The translations under genes were made by a program, and so were the position numbers. A stretch of 64,000 nt of DNA, from contig NZ_JASJUU010000007.1 of NCBI RefSeq assembly GCF_030125375.1, positions 125,416-189,415 on the forward strand, in the 5' to 3' direction. This document shows, one piece after another, positions 38,152 through 47,230 of the stretch. Position 1 is the first letter of the stretch, and every line of letters begins with the position of its first letter. This stretch comes from Pseudoalteromonas umbrosa (GTDB taxonomy: Bacteria; Pseudomonadota; Gammaproteobacteria; Enterobacterales; Alteromonadaceae). Below the pieces are notes generated by a model. The model saw only the letters and a list, made by a program, of their open reading frames with translations. It did not search any database and was not told the origin of the DNA.

Positions 38152-38318
38152 TATCTACGTTGAGTATATGAAAAGCGCTTTCTAGGATAATTACCACTAC
38201 CACGCCCACCAGAAACCGCTTTTAAGTTGTCCAAGGATGTAATAACACTAACAGACTTTGTCTCTGCTTTACTAGCGTTTTTAGATGAATCAAAATTATT
38301 AGTATTTAAGTTAAACAT
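38151..38318 (-). CDS. Small peptide gene 2, possible double-glycine leader precursor
   Basis: Encodes a 55-residue peptide: start MFNLNTNNFDSSKNASK, then a leader-like stretch SVSVITSLDNLKAVSGG and a basic tail RGSGNYPRKRFSYTQRR. A strong ribosome site (AGAGGGAAAG) lies 3-6 nt before the ATG at 38318. The stretch LDNLKAVSGG fits double-glycine leaders (hydrophobic residues at spaced positions, ending GG), which would release a 17-residue basic peptide. It overlaps the membrane-protein gene by one base. Related to peptide 1. No peptidase, modifying enzyme or exporter is seen in the window, so processing is untested. Confidence 0.65.
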   Translation of the reverse strand: MFNLNTNNFDSSKNASKAETKSVSVITSLDNLKAVSGGRGSGNYPRKRFSYTQRR

Positions 38319-38376
38319 TGCTTTCCCTCTTTATAACATAATTCATTTTAGCTGACACGATAATACTCAACAGCTA

Positions 38377-38390
38377 AAGCTCTAGAGCTT
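38377..38390. promoter_or_regulatory. 14-bp perfect palindrome upstream of peptide gene 2
   Basis: AAGCTCTAGAGCTT reads the same on both strands and lies 59 bp upstream of the peptide gene start. A dimeric regulator could bind here. Seen directly; role inferred. Confidence 0.4.
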
Positions 38391-38778
38391 ATGTTTAAGC
38401 AACAAACGGGCCAATAAAAAACAAAAATAAAACAAAAAATTTACGCACAAACCAGCTAGAACAATAATTAACCAATTGTTTTTTATATAAACAATTAAAT
38501 AATTTCATTTAAAACAACTATAACCATATGAATTACAACGAAATTTATAATTCAATAATTTGTTAACAATACTCCTGCCATAGAAATAACAGACGTACAT
38601 TCCAAAAAGTGAATATAAATATTAATTAGAACATAGCCTTGCATAATTTTGTAAGATTAAAGAAATGTGAAAGAAATGAACATACCGCTTAGCAATATGG
38701 AAAGTAAAGAACATAAAAGGGACAAAAAAAGGTTAACGTACGCAACAGTGAAAAAAATCATGTAAACACAATTTTTTT

Positions 38779-38805
38779 GAGCGAGGTATAAAAAATACCT
38801 CTCTC
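38779..38805 (-). terminator. Hairpin downstream of argH
   Basis: GAG-c-GAGGTAT and ATACCTC-t-CTC pair around an A-rich loop, 20 nt after the argH stop. No T-run follows on the minus strand, so termination is uncertain. Confidence 0.45.
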
Positions 38806-38824
38806 AATTGAGGATATAAGATGC

Positions 38825-40201
38825 TTATTTTTCGATTGCACCTTTAAAGTGATTAATTGCAGCCGTCACTTGCGGCAAAGAAGTGCCTCCCAACGCTTGT
38901 CTTGCGGCAATACAAGCGGCAATTTCTAACCGCGGGTAAACATCACTGTCAATTTTTGGGCATACGAGTTTAAACTCATCCAGAGCAAGCTCTTCTAAAT
39001 TCTTGCCCTGCTCAATGGCGATTTGCACCAATTGTCCAACTATGTGATGTCCTTCTCTAAAAGGAACACCTTTGGCGACAAGATAATCAGCAAGTTCAGT
39101 TGCATTAGCGTGCCCGCCTTGCGCAGCCTTTAAGGTCGCTTCAGCATTCACTTTCACCCCTTTAATACAAGATTCCGCCATATGAATACATGCTATCCAC
39201 GTTGGTAGGGCATCAAAAAGACCTTCTTTATCTTCTTGCATATCTTTGTTATAAGCTAAAGGTAATGCTTTGAGCGTCATCATCATGGCACTAAATGCGC
39301 CAAATACACGTCCTGTTTTGCCTCGAATTAACTCCAGTGCATCTGGGTTTTTCTTCTGCGGCATTAAGGATGAGCCAGAGGTTACGTTATCTGCTAACTC
39401 AATAAAGCTTGATTCACCACTATTATAGAAAATCATATCTTCTGCTAGTCGTGATAAATGCATCATTGAAATAGACGCACAACTTAGAAGCTCTACAACA
39501 AAATCCCGATCTGAAACAGCATCTAAACTATTACGTGTAGCGCTTTTAAACCCTAACTGTGTCGCCAAATGCTCTCTGTCAATGGGGTAAGCTGTCCCAG
39601 CCAATGCCCCCGATCCCAGTGGACATTCGTTAAGACGTTCAATGGCATCATTCAAGCGCGATACATCTCTGGTTAACATCTCTACATAGGCCATGCACCA
39701 ATGGCTAAACAGCACAGGTTGCGCACGCTGCAAATGGGTATAACCAGGTAAAATAGTCTCTAACTCTCGCTCAGCCAATTGCACAAGCGCACATTGTAGT
39801 GACTTAATTGCCGTGACAATTTGCTCAGCTGTTTGACGTGACCACAAACGAAAGTCAGTAGCAACCTGATCGTTGCGACTACGACCCGTATGTAGTTTTT
39901 TCCCTAAATCTCCCACTTTTTCTATCAGTTTTGCTTCTACATAAGAGTGAATATCTTCATAGCCACTGCTTGCTATCGACGCCCTATCTTGCACTGACTC
40001 CTCTAGCAGTGAATTTAGAGCGGCGACAAGCTGCCCACACTCTTCTGTTGTCAAAACTCCGACTTGCTCAAGTGCGCCAGCCCATGCAATTGAACCGATA
40101 ATATCTTGCTCAACTAACTGATAGTCAAAAGGTAATGAGTCATTAAATTGCTTAAATGCTTGATCTGGACCTGAAGAAAATCGCCCGCCCCATAGTGCCA
40201 T
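38825..40201 (-). CDS. argH: Argininosuccinate lyase
   Basis: Catalyses the last step of arginine synthesis, splitting argininosuccinate to arginine and fumarate. 458 residues, starting with the standard [15 protein letters not shown]. The fumarase-superfamily signature [12 protein letters not shown] near residue 280 holds the catalytic Ser. [17 protein letters not shown] and [16 protein letters not shown] are also present. ATG at 40201 with GGAG upstream is chosen; a TTG at 40222 would place that site inside the gene. Unlike some marine gammaproteobacteria, no ArgA domain is fused at the C-terminus. Last gene of argCBFGH. Confidence 0.97.
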   Translation of the reverse strand: MALWGGRFSSGPDQAFKQFNDSLPFDYQLVEQDIIGSIAWAGALEQVGVLTTEECGQLVAALNSLLEESVQDRASIASSGYEDIHSYVEAKLIEKVGDLGKKLHTGRSRNDQVATDFRLWSRQTAEQIVTAIKSLQCALVQLAERELETILPGYTHLQRAQPVLFSHWCMAYVEMLTRDVSRLNDAIERLNECPLGSGALAGTAYPIDREHLATQLGFKSATRNSLDAVSDRDFVVELLSCASISMMHLSRLAEDMIFYNSGESSFIELADNVTSGSSLMPQKKNPDALELIRGKTGRVFGAFSAMMMTLKALPLAYNKDMQEDKEGLFDALPTWIACIHMAESCIKGVKVNAEATLKAAQGGHANATELADYLVAKGVPFREGHHIVGQLVQIAIEQGKNLEELALDEFKLVCPKIDSDVYPRLEIAACIAARQALGGTSLPQVTAAINHFKGAIEK

Positions 40202-40222
40202 AACGTATAACTCCTTTATCAA

Positions 40223-41434
40223 CTAGGACTGTTTTTGCTTATTCAAAGCCGCAATTCGGCTTGAAAGCGAGAACAAACGAATAAACCCTTCTGCGTGAGA
40301 CTGATCATACACATCATCTTCACCAAATGTGGCAAAGTCTTCACTATATAGGCTATTCACGGATTGCTTTTGAACGGCAACGACTTGTCCTTTATATAGC
40401 TTTAGCACCACTTCGCCCGTTGCGCAGTCAGCTAATGCCTGCGCAGCTGCCAAGATAGAGTCTTTCAGTGGTGTAAACCAACGACCATCGTAGACGAGAT
40501 GAGAAAACTCGCTGGCATACGTTTCTTTCCATTTACGGCTTGATTTATCTAGCACCAATTCATCAATTGCTTGAAGCGCAGCCATGATCACCGTACCACC
40601 CGGTGTTTCATAACAGCCGCGAGATTTCATTCCTACAAGACGATTCTCCACGATATCTACACGACCAACACCATGTTTGGCAGCAATATCATTGAGAGTC
40701 ACTAAACATTGGTATGGACTATAACGTTCACCATTAACAGCAACGACTTTACCTTTCTCAACCATCACAGAAACAAACTCAGGTTTATCGGGCGCTTGTT
40801 CAGGTGCAGCTGTCCAAGTCCAGACTTGATCGCTCGGCTGATTCCAAGGGTTTTCAAGCTCTCCACCTTCGTGAGAAATATGCCAAATGTTAGCATCTCG
40901 GCTATATATTTTTGTTGCTGATGCAGCACAAGGGATATCTCTTTGTGCAAGGTAGTCCAGTAAAGACTCGCGACTCGATAACGTCCACTCTCGCCAAGGT
41001 GCAATTACTTTTAGATCAGGTGCTAATGCAGAAAAACAGGACTCAAAACGAACCTGATCATTACCTTTACCTGTACAGCCATGAGATAATGCATCAGCAC
41101 CGACTTTACGGGCCACTTCCACCTGTGCTTTGGCAATGATAGGACGTGCCATCGACGTTCCTAGTAAGTATGTGCCTTCGTAAATAGCACCGGTTTGCAA
41201 TGTCGGGTAAATATACTCACTCACCAACTCTTCTTTTAAGTCAACGACATAACATTCACTGGCACCAGAAGCAATGGCTTTTTCTTCAACGCCAGCGAGC
41301 TCCTCTTCACCTTGACCAACATCTGCAACGAAGGCGACCACTTCACAGCCGTAGTTTTCTTTTAACCATGGTACGATAGCAGACGTGTCTAACCCGCCAG
41401 AATACGCCAAAACAACCTTCTTTACTTCACTCAT
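40223..41434 (-). CDS. argG: Argininosuccinate synthase
   Basis: Joins citrulline and aspartate using ATP. 403 residues with the N-type ATP pyrophosphatase motif [17 protein letters not shown] near residue 8 and [13 protein letters not shown] near residue 118, followed by APWREW. Length and motifs fit the short (type 1) bacterial form. It follows argF by 15 bp and precedes argH in the same operon. Confidence 0.97.
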   Translation of the reverse strand: MSEVKKVVLAYSGGLDTSAIVPWLKENYGCEVVAFVADVGQGEEELAGVEEKAIASGASECYVVDLKEELVSEYIYPTLQTGAIYEGTYLLGTSMARPIIAKAQVEVARKVGADALSHGCTGKGNDQVRFESCFSALAPDLKVIAPWREWTLSSRESLLDYLAQRDIPCAASATKIYSRDANIWHISHEGGELENPWNQPSDQVWTWTAAPEQAPDKPEFVSVMVEKGKVVAVNGERYSPYQCLVTLNDIAAKHGVGRVDIVENRLVGMKSRGCYETPGGTVIMAALQAIDELVLDKSSRKWKETYASEFSHLVYDGRWFTPLKDSILAAAQALADCATGEVVLKLYKGQVVAVQKQSVNSLYSEDFATFGEDDVYDQSHAEGFIRLFSLSSRIAALNKQKQS

Positions 41435-41449
41435 CTTTTCTTAACCCTT

Positions 41450-42367
41450 TTAAAATTGCTTGCTTAACAAAGTGACCAGTAGCGCATTCTGGGCATGCAT
41501 CCGGTTCTCAGCTTGTTGAATAATTCTTGAATTTTCACCATCCATTACGGCAGAAGTAATTTCATACTCTCTATGCGCAGGTTGGCAATGTAATACAGTT
41601 TGTGCCCCAGTCTGTTCTAACAGCTGAGTATTAATTTGATATGGCATGAATGTATCTTTTGCTTGCTCCAATGAAACATTCGAGCCCATCGATACCCAAG
41701 TATCTGTGTACAGAACATTTGCCCCAGCTGCAGCTTCAACTCGGTCACTAATCAAAATACTGGCACCATTCACCGCTGCCATCTGCTCTGCTTGCTTGAC
41801 GATTTGCGCATCAGGTGAATGGCCTTTAGGGCATACTGCTACAAAGTCAGTGCCTAAACTCGCAGCCAATAACATCAGTGAGTGAGTCACGTTATTTCCC
41901 TCGCCGAGGTATGCCAACTTCAAGCCACTCACATCACCATACACTTCTTGTAATGTCATAAAGTCGGCTAATGCCTGACATGGGTGATACAGGTCACACA
42001 GACTATTTACTACAGGTACATTGGCATATTCAGACAACGTTGACAGCGTGCTATGCTGATTAACTCGCGCGACAATGCCATCAGCCCAAGTGGAAATATT
42101 CAGCGCAAAATCTTTTACTGACTCGCGACTGCCCATAGCACCATTTTGTTGATCTAAATACACAGCATGGCCACCGAGCTTGTTGATCCCAATATCAAAT
42201 GATAGGCGCGTCCGTAAGCTTGGTTTTTCAAATAAAGTGACTATCGATTGTCCAGCTAAAGCCTGCGAAAAGTCTTGTGGTTGCGCTTTAATTTGATGCG
42301 CAAGGTTAAAGAGTTTTAAAAGTGCTGCTTGGTCGAGCTCTAAGCCCGTAATAAATGACTGCGTCAT
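41450..42367 (-). CDS. argF: Ornithine carbamoyltransferase
   Basis: Forms citrulline from ornithine and carbamoyl phosphate. 305 residues with the carbamoyl-phosphate motif in the form SLRTR (EKPSLRTRLSFDIG), HPCQALADF, and the ornithine-binding Cys motif HCQPAHREYEI. The second residue Leu instead of Thr in S-T-R-T-R is a known variant. ATG at 42367 with AGGA 8 nt upstream is chosen; an upstream in-frame start would lie inside argB. Gap of 8 bp to argB. Confidence 0.95.
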   Translation of the reverse strand: MTQSFITGLELDQAALLKLFNLAHQIKAQPQDFSQALAGQSIVTLFEKPSLRTRLSFDIGINKLGGHAVYLDQQNGAMGSRESVKDFALNISTWADGIVARVNQHSTLSTLSEYANVPVVNSLCDLYHPCQALADFMTLQEVYGDVSGLKLAYLGEGNNVTHSLMLLAASLGTDFVAVCPKGHSPDAQIVKQAEQMAAVNGASILISDRVEAAAGANVLYTDTWVSMGSNVSLEQAKDTFMPYQINTQLLEQTGAQTVLHCQPAHREYEITSAVMDGENSRIIQQAENRMHAQNALLVTLLSKQF

Positions 42368-42375
42368 CTCATATC

Positions 42376-43164
42376 CTAAGGTAAAATTTTGGTTCCAACA
42401 TGGTCGCCTCTTAATAAGGCAATTAAATTTTCTGGCTTTTGCCAACTAGAGATATAAACACCACGTCGTAAATGTTGGGCAGCGTGAAGACTGGTCTTAA
42501 CTTTGACCTCCATCCCGCCCACAATCACCTTCTGTTGTATCAAGCTCTCAATTTGCTCTGCATTTAACGAGTGCAAAGGCTGTTTTTGTGCATCTAATAC
42601 CGCTTCTACATCGGTCATAAATACCAACTCAGCGCCAATATTCTGAGCAATCTCCGCAGCAGCCTCATCCGCATTGATATTATACAGACCGCCGTCTTGA
42701 CCTATTCCAACTGAGCTCACTAGAGGTATGCGCCCAAGCGCCAAGAGATTTTCCAAAAGACCGAGCCCCTCTTCGGCAACGCATGTACCGACCTGCCCGA
42801 GCGCCTTGAGCTTTTGCTTAGCTAGAAAACCCGCCTCGTACAAACACGTGCCAACAGGCTGAAGTCCCGCAACAATGGCTTGTGACATAAGCTGTTTGTT
42901 AGCGCACCCCGCCAAAGCGCCGACTATATATGGCAATTGCTCTTTGGGGCTTATCCGCAAACCTTGATGTTTAGCTGTGGCAAAGCCAGCATCTTCTAGC
43001 CAGCGATCAACTAATGCGCCACCGCCATGAACCAGTACAAACTGCTTGTCTTGCTCTTTGCTTAACCCGTGTAAAACCTGAAATAGCGAAAGCGCTGCTT
43101 GCTCGGTATTGAGCACCGCACCACCCACTTTGATCACCCAAGTTTGTTTTGCTACTTGATTCAT
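42376..43164 (-). CDS. argB: Acetylglutamate kinase
   Basis: Second step of arginine synthesis, phosphorylating N-acetylglutamate. 262 residues of the amino-acid kinase fold. The opening VIKVGGAVLNTEQ and FVLVHGGGALVDRWL carry the Gly-rich phosphate loops, and the C-terminal GGMEVKVKTSLHAA holds the catalytic Lys. The short N-terminus suggests the arginine-insensitive enterobacterial type. Overlaps argC by 4 bp. Confidence 0.95.
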   Translation of the reverse strand: MNQVAKQTWVIKVGGAVLNTEQAALSLFQVLHGLSKEQDKQFVLVHGGGALVDRWLEDAGFATAKHQGLRISPKEQLPYIVGALAGCANKQLMSQAIVAGLQPVGTCLYEAGFLAKQKLKALGQVGTCVAEEGLGLLENLLALGRIPLVSSVGIGQDGGLYNINADEAAAEIAQNIGAELVFMTDVEAVLDAQKQPLHSLNAEQIESLIQQKVIVGGMEVKVKTSLHAAQHLRRGVYISSWQKPENLIALLRGDHVGTKILP

Positions 43165-44168
43165 CCTTTTAACCCCAAAGTAGGTGAAAACTCACTAACA
43201 ATATTCATACATTGAAGTGCTTGGCCCGCTGCGCCTTTCAGTAAATTATCAATTGCGACAACCACGATTAACTGCTGATCTTGTTGTTGCCAGCCTATAT
43301 CTACAAACGGGGTATTTGCCGCTCCTTTAATCGATGGCATGTTTTCGCCTTTGAGACGAATAAGGGGTTCATCCGCAAGGCATTGATAAGCCGCTTCAAC
43401 CTCATGAGGAGTCACGCCTTCTTTTAACTGCACGTAGATAGTTTCCAAGATCCCACGTGCAAAATTGCCTAAATGTGGTGTAAATAGAACTGGGTGATCC
43501 AGATACTGAGTGATTTCGGGGCCATGACGATGGTTAAATAAACCATAAGGAGATAAAGACACTTCACAAAAATGCGTAGCCAAAGAGGCTTTTCTGCCCG
43601 CCCCTGTAACACCGGAAACCGCATTGATAATAATAGGTAATTCAGTGAGTAACCCTGCGTTTTTAAGTGGTTTTAATGCATTTAACGCTGCGGTTGGATA
43701 ACACCCAGCAACAGCAATCAACTGCGCATCTTTAATCGCAGTAGAGTACCACTCGGCCAAGCCATATTGAGCTTCGTCTAGCAATGCTTGATGTGGATGT
43801 TCAAATCCATAAAATGCTTGGTATTGAGAGGCATCAGCTAGGCGAAAGCCCCCTGACAAGTCAAAAACTTTTAATCCTAATTCGAGAAATTTAGGGGCCA
43901 GAGATACACTTACTTTATGGTCAGTGCAAAGGCAAACGTAATCCGACTGCGCAGCAATGTGTGCGAATGCTTGCTCTGTGAGGGGGGATAACTCGATATC
44001 CAGTAAACCGCTATGTTCTGGATATAACGCGCTCAGCAACTTACCTTTGTCTAAGCTTTGCTCAGACACATAGCAGCTGATCAAATTAAATTCAGGATGA
44101 TTTGCTAGTAATTTGGCTAATTCTGCACCACTATATCCACTGGCGCCGATAATAGAAACATTTAACAT
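43161..44168 (-). CDS. argC: N-acetyl-gamma-glutamyl-phosphate reductase
   Basis: Third step of the pathway, NADPH-dependent. 335 residues with a Rossmann start VSIIGASGYSGAELAKLLA, the catalytic Cys in VAGCYPTAALNALKPL, and HRHGPEI. First gene of the minus-strand operon argC-argB-argF-argG-argH, divergent from argE with ARG boxes in the gap. It starts at ATG 44168. Confidence 0.97.
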   Translation of the reverse strand: MLNVSIIGASGYSGAELAKLLANHPEFNLISCYVSEQSLDKGKLLSALYPEHSGLLDIELSPLTEQAFAHIAAQSDYVCLCTDHKVSVSLAPKFLELGLKVFDLSGGFRLADASQYQAFYGFEHPHQALLDEAQYGLAEWYSTAIKDAQLIAVAGCYPTAALNALKPLKNAGLLTELPIIINAVSGVTGAGRKASLATHFCEVSLSPYGLFNHRHGPEITQYLDHPVLFTPHLGNFARGILETIYVQLKEGVTPHEVEAAYQCLADEPLIRLKGENMPSIKGAANTPFVDIGWQQQDQQLIVVVAIDNLLKGAAGQALQCMNIVSEFSPTLGLKG

Positions 44169-44242
44169 CGATAACTCTTTTTTAGTTAGTTGATTGGGGA
44201 GTCACACTTGCTATAGATGTCATGTTCTTCGCATCGCCACCC

Positions 44243-44281
44243 CTAAAATAATTATTCTTTAAAAATGAATTGATATTCATA
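44243..44281. promoter_or_regulatory. Paired ARG boxes between argC and argE
   Basis: A strong box, AATGAATTGATATTCATA (44264-44281), has perfect TGAAT-N4-ATTCA arms. A weaker one (AAAAT-AATT-ATTCT core, 44245-44258) lies exactly 21 bp upstream centre to centre, the usual spacing for an ArgR hexamer. The pair sits between the divergent argC and argE starts, so ArgR with arginine would repress both. Confidence 0.8.
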
Positions 44282-44335
44282 CTAAACACATATAGATTTT
44301 TATGCAACATCTTTGAATAAATATTTTGGAGTATT

Positions 44336-45514
44336 ATGTCAGTACCAGATTTTCTCGACATGTATAAAACGCTCATTGCGAAGCCATCAATCAGTGCCAT
44401 TGATGAGTCTTTAGATCTGAGTAACAAAGCCGTTATCGATGTACTCGCTAACTGGTGTCGCGATCTCGAGTTTGAGGTGGAGATCACCGAGCTCACACAT
44501 GCGCCGGGAAAATACAATTTATTAGCCCGAAGAGAGCCACTTAATAGTAGTAAAAATCATGGTGGGTTAATGCTCGCAGGCCACACAGATACAGTGCCTT
44601 TTGACGACGCCCGTTGGAATTCAAACCCGTTTGAATTGACAGAAAAAGACAATAAGTTATTTGGGCTTGGTAGCATTGATATGAAGGGCTTTTTTGCGTT
44701 TGTGATCACGGCGATATCGCAACTTGATCGCAAATATCAGAATGCGCCTTTAATGATCCTCGCCACAGCGGATGAGGAAACCACCATGGCAGGCGCGCAG
44801 CAAGTTGCCCAGCACACTTCCCTCAAGCCAAAATACTGTGTCATTGGTGAACCCACAGACATGGTGCCCGTGTTTACACACAAAGGTCATATGAGCAGCG
44901 CTATCCGTGTCACAGGACGATCAGGACATAGTTCAGATCCAGACAGAGGCCTCAATGCCATCGAAGTGATGCAACAAGTGATCTCAAGATTGTTACATTT
45001 AAAAGAAGAATTAAAGAATAAATATTCAATTGAGCACTTCGCTGTACCGCACCCAACTTTGAACCTAGGTCATATTCATGGTGGCGACAATGCCAATCGC
45101 ATTTGCGGATGTTGCGAACTGCATATTGATATTCGGCCACTACCAGGTCTCAGTATCACTGAACTTGAACAGATGCTCTTAAATGCCATTCAGCCGATCA
45201 ACGAGCAATTTCCCGGTTGTGTCGATGTCATTGCGCTTCACGACCCAATACCTGCATTTAGTGGCCGTACAGATTCAGGACTTGTGAGGTTAGCTGAAAA
45301 GCTCTCAAAACAAAAAGCCATTGCCGTGAATTACTGCACAGAAGCGCCCTTTTTACAGCAGTTAGGTTGTGAAACCATTGTCATGGGTCCAGGCTCAATA
45401 AATCAAGCCCACCAGCCGGACGAGCACTTAGATATGGATAAAATCACTCCAAGCCAGAATGTGATTTTAGATTTAATTAAAAAGTGTTGCTTTAATAACG
45501 AAAAAGCCAGCTAA
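44336..45514 (+). CDS. argE: Acetylornithine deacetylase
   Basis: Removes acetyl from N-acetylornithine in the linear arginine pathway. 392 residues of the M20 zinc-peptidase family. Metal ligands are visible in [15 protein letters not shown] (His, Asp), GSIDMKGFF (bridging Asp), [12 protein letters not shown] (catalytic and ligand Glu pair) and [16 protein letters not shown] (final His). GGAG precedes the ATG at 44336 by 5-6 nt. Its presence together with argB and argC shows a linear rather than cyclic pathway. Confidence 0.96.
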   Translation: MSVPDFLDMYKTLIAKPSISAIDESLDLSNKAVIDVLANWCRDLEFEVEITELTHAPGKYNLLARREPLNSSKNHGGLMLAGHTDTVPFDDARWNSNPFELTEKDNKLFGLGSIDMKGFFAFVITAISQLDRKYQNAPLMILATADEETTMAGAQQVAQHTSLKPKYCVIGEPTDMVPVFTHKGHMSSAIRVTGRSGHSSDPDRGLNAIEVMQQVISRLLHLKEELKNKYSIEHFAVPHPTLNLGHIHGGDNANRICGCCELHIDIRPLPGLSITELEQMLLNAIQPINEQFPGCVDVIALHDPIPAFSGRTDSGLVRLAEKLSKQKAIAVNYCTEAPFLQQLGCETIVMGPGSINQAHQPDEHLDMDKITPSQNVILDLIKKCCFNNEKAS

Positions 45515-45523
45515 TCGCTGGCT
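45505..45523. terminator. Terminator after argE
   Basis: Stem AGCCAGC/GCTGGCT preceded by AAAAA and followed by CTTTA, containing the argE stop. It serves argE and the convergent DUF3581 gene. Confidence 0.75.
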
Positions 45524-45529
45524 CTTTAC

Positions 45530-46225
45530 TTACTTTAATGTGACTTTTCGCTCATTGTAATAGGCAATCAAATCATCGATTGCCTGCTGGCAGTATTCTT
45601 TAATGCCAGATACCAGCATGTGCTTTTCACCAAAGCCAACTTTTTCACCATTACTTAATAGTTCAAAGCGCAGAATGATCTTGCCGCGTTTACCTTCATA
45701 ACTAAACTCTGGCGTTGCAGCTTCCAGTGTTACCTCTTCAATGTCTAATGTATCCAAATGAATAGACATTGATTCATAGATCACCATAGGGCGCGCCGGA
45801 TTGATCATCACCTCTTGCTGACCCATCAGCGGAATGATCACATGTGGGAAGGCTTTGCCAGAGAAGGCAACATAATTTTTAATTAGACTTTCTACAAGTT
45901 GAGTACACTGCTTGTTTTGGCCTGAGCGCTTCACAGACAACATGGTTTTTTCATTTGAAACAATATCAAACTCGTCACTACCTTCAGGAAACTCTAACAC
46001 TGATGTCTCATCAACCATGCCAGCAAAGGTGAAGTGCATATTTTCACTCACACCATACTTATCAAGGACCAATGAAAACAGTAAGTCACCAGGAACACAA
46101 AATTTCTTTGCATCAATATCGTGCAAAGGGTTGAAGTCATCAGCCACCTGCTTTGCAAATTGACTGCCTTGTTCACGGTTGATCACGAGTTTATTGGTTT
46201 CTTGTTGGTAATAGGGTGTAAGCAT
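45530..46225 (-). CDS. DUF3581-like protein
   Basis: A 231-residue soluble protein without signal peptide. An early segment, ADDFNPLHDIDAKKFCVPGD, resembles the MaoC/hot-dog substrate motif D-x-N-P-x-H, suggesting a hot-dog-like fold. The family name DUF3581 is recalled from Alteromonadales and not verified. A charged C-terminal helix ends in YYNERKVTLK. Convergent with argE and alone in its unit. A link to lipid or acyl-CoA metabolism is only inference. Confidence 0.65.
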   Translation of the reverse strand: MLTPYYQQETNKLVINREQGSQFAKQVADDFNPLHDIDAKKFCVPGDLLFSLVLDKYGVSENMHFTFAGMVDETSVLEFPEGSDEFDIVSNEKTMLSVKRSGQNKQCTQLVESLIKNYVAFSGKAFPHVIIPLMGQQEVMINPARPMVIYESMSIHLDTLDIEEVTLEAATPEFSYEGKRGKIILRFELLSNGEKVGFGEKHMLVSGIKEYCQQAIDDLIAYYNERKVTLK

Positions 46226-46421
46226 AGTTAACTTCTTTCTTGCATGAAAATCGCGCTATATTAGCAGAAAATAAGCATAGAGAGGTCATATCTCTATGCT
46301 AAATGTTGTAACTTTTGATGTCGCTTGCATTTTTTATGTGTGCCATCAGAAAACAATGAATACATTCACAAACTGAACATAACAAAAGCGTGTCACTGCA
46401 AGACGAAGGACAATGCTAAAA

Positions 46422-47060
46422 CTACAACAGCGCACTGAGAGGTTCTAACCCCCATAAAACTAAAATACCACTCGCTGCTAAAATAAATAAAACATATGCC
46501 CATAAACCATTTTTAATCGCAGGCGCATTATCTGATGACGCCATTTTTCCTGTCAGCAAAGTTCGCAACAATTTAATGCCTTTGATGCGGTACAGTAAAA
46601 TGGCAATGATATGCACACCGATGCCAACCAATAAAATATCAATATTGGTCTTGTGAATACTCCCCGCAAGCTCCACCCAATCGTAGCTTACATAGCTCAC
46701 TAGCGGCCCATCCATCAAAATGTCATCTGTGGTCATTAGCCCAGATATCAGCTGGACAAAAATAACCACAAAGAAAAACAGCACCATCATGCTGCCCGCA
46801 GGGTTGTGCCCAATGTGCGCGCGTTTACTTTTAAGTGCTTTAACGACCGCTTTTGGATGGTGAAATAATGCTTTTAGTTTGGCTGTATCGCTACCAAATA
46901 CACCCCATGCAACTCGCGTGATCATCAATGCTAATAACACATATCCAGTCACAAAGTGCAGATCAAGCCAACCTTCTTCTCCCGATACATATAAAACAGC
47001 AATGCCAATGACGAGTAGCCAGTGAAACCCGCGAATAAATCCATCCCACACTTTGATCAT
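46422..47060 (-). CDS. Cytochrome b561-type membrane protein
   Basis: A 212-residue inner-membrane di-heme cytochrome b. Histidines expected to bind heme stand in WDGFIRGFHWLLVIG (helix 1), WLDLHFVTGYVLLAL (helix 2), SIHKTN near residue 136, and VGIGVHIIAILLYR (helix 4). About five hydrophobic helices are seen. ATG at 47060 with a GGGG site gives the family N-terminus; a longer in-frame extension is non-conserved. Usually pairs with cytochrome c or a hydrogenase; none is visible here. Confidence 0.85.
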   Translation of the reverse strand: MIKVWDGFIRGFHWLLVIGIAVLYVSGEEGWLDLHFVTGYVLLALMITRVAWGVFGSDTAKLKALFHHPKAVVKALKSKRAHIGHNPAGSMMVLFFFVVIFVQLISGLMTTDDILMDGPLVSYVSYDWVELAGSIHKTNIDILLVGIGVHIIAILLYRIKGIKLLRTLLTGKMASSDNAPAIKNGLWAYVLFILAASGILVLWGLEPLSALL

Positions 47061-47230
47061 AATTGCCCCTACTATTTTTGTGTGATTGTAAAGAGTACCT
47101 GAGGGCATAAACAAAAACGATGGTTTTGCGTTATAAAACGCAGAAATTTTGCGGCAGGACAAAAGGTAGGGGAATAAAGATTGCCATTGTGAATTGGGGC
47201 GCCGATTTGACGCCCAACTCAACTAATAGT

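Larger units (their letters stand above)
38319..38824. other. AT-rich intergenic region, about 500 bp
   Basis: Very AT-rich with many A/T runs, and no supported gene. It must hold the promoter for the peptide operon on its left side. It contains a 14-bp palindrome at 38377-38390 and a hairpin near the argH end. Its composition differs from the surrounding core genes. Confidence 0.7.

Noticed and set aside
38676-38765. A 29-codon frame on the plus strand in the AT-rich gap right of the peptide genes
   Set aside because: Only a weak ribosome site, no likeness to the two peptides and very biased A-rich codons.
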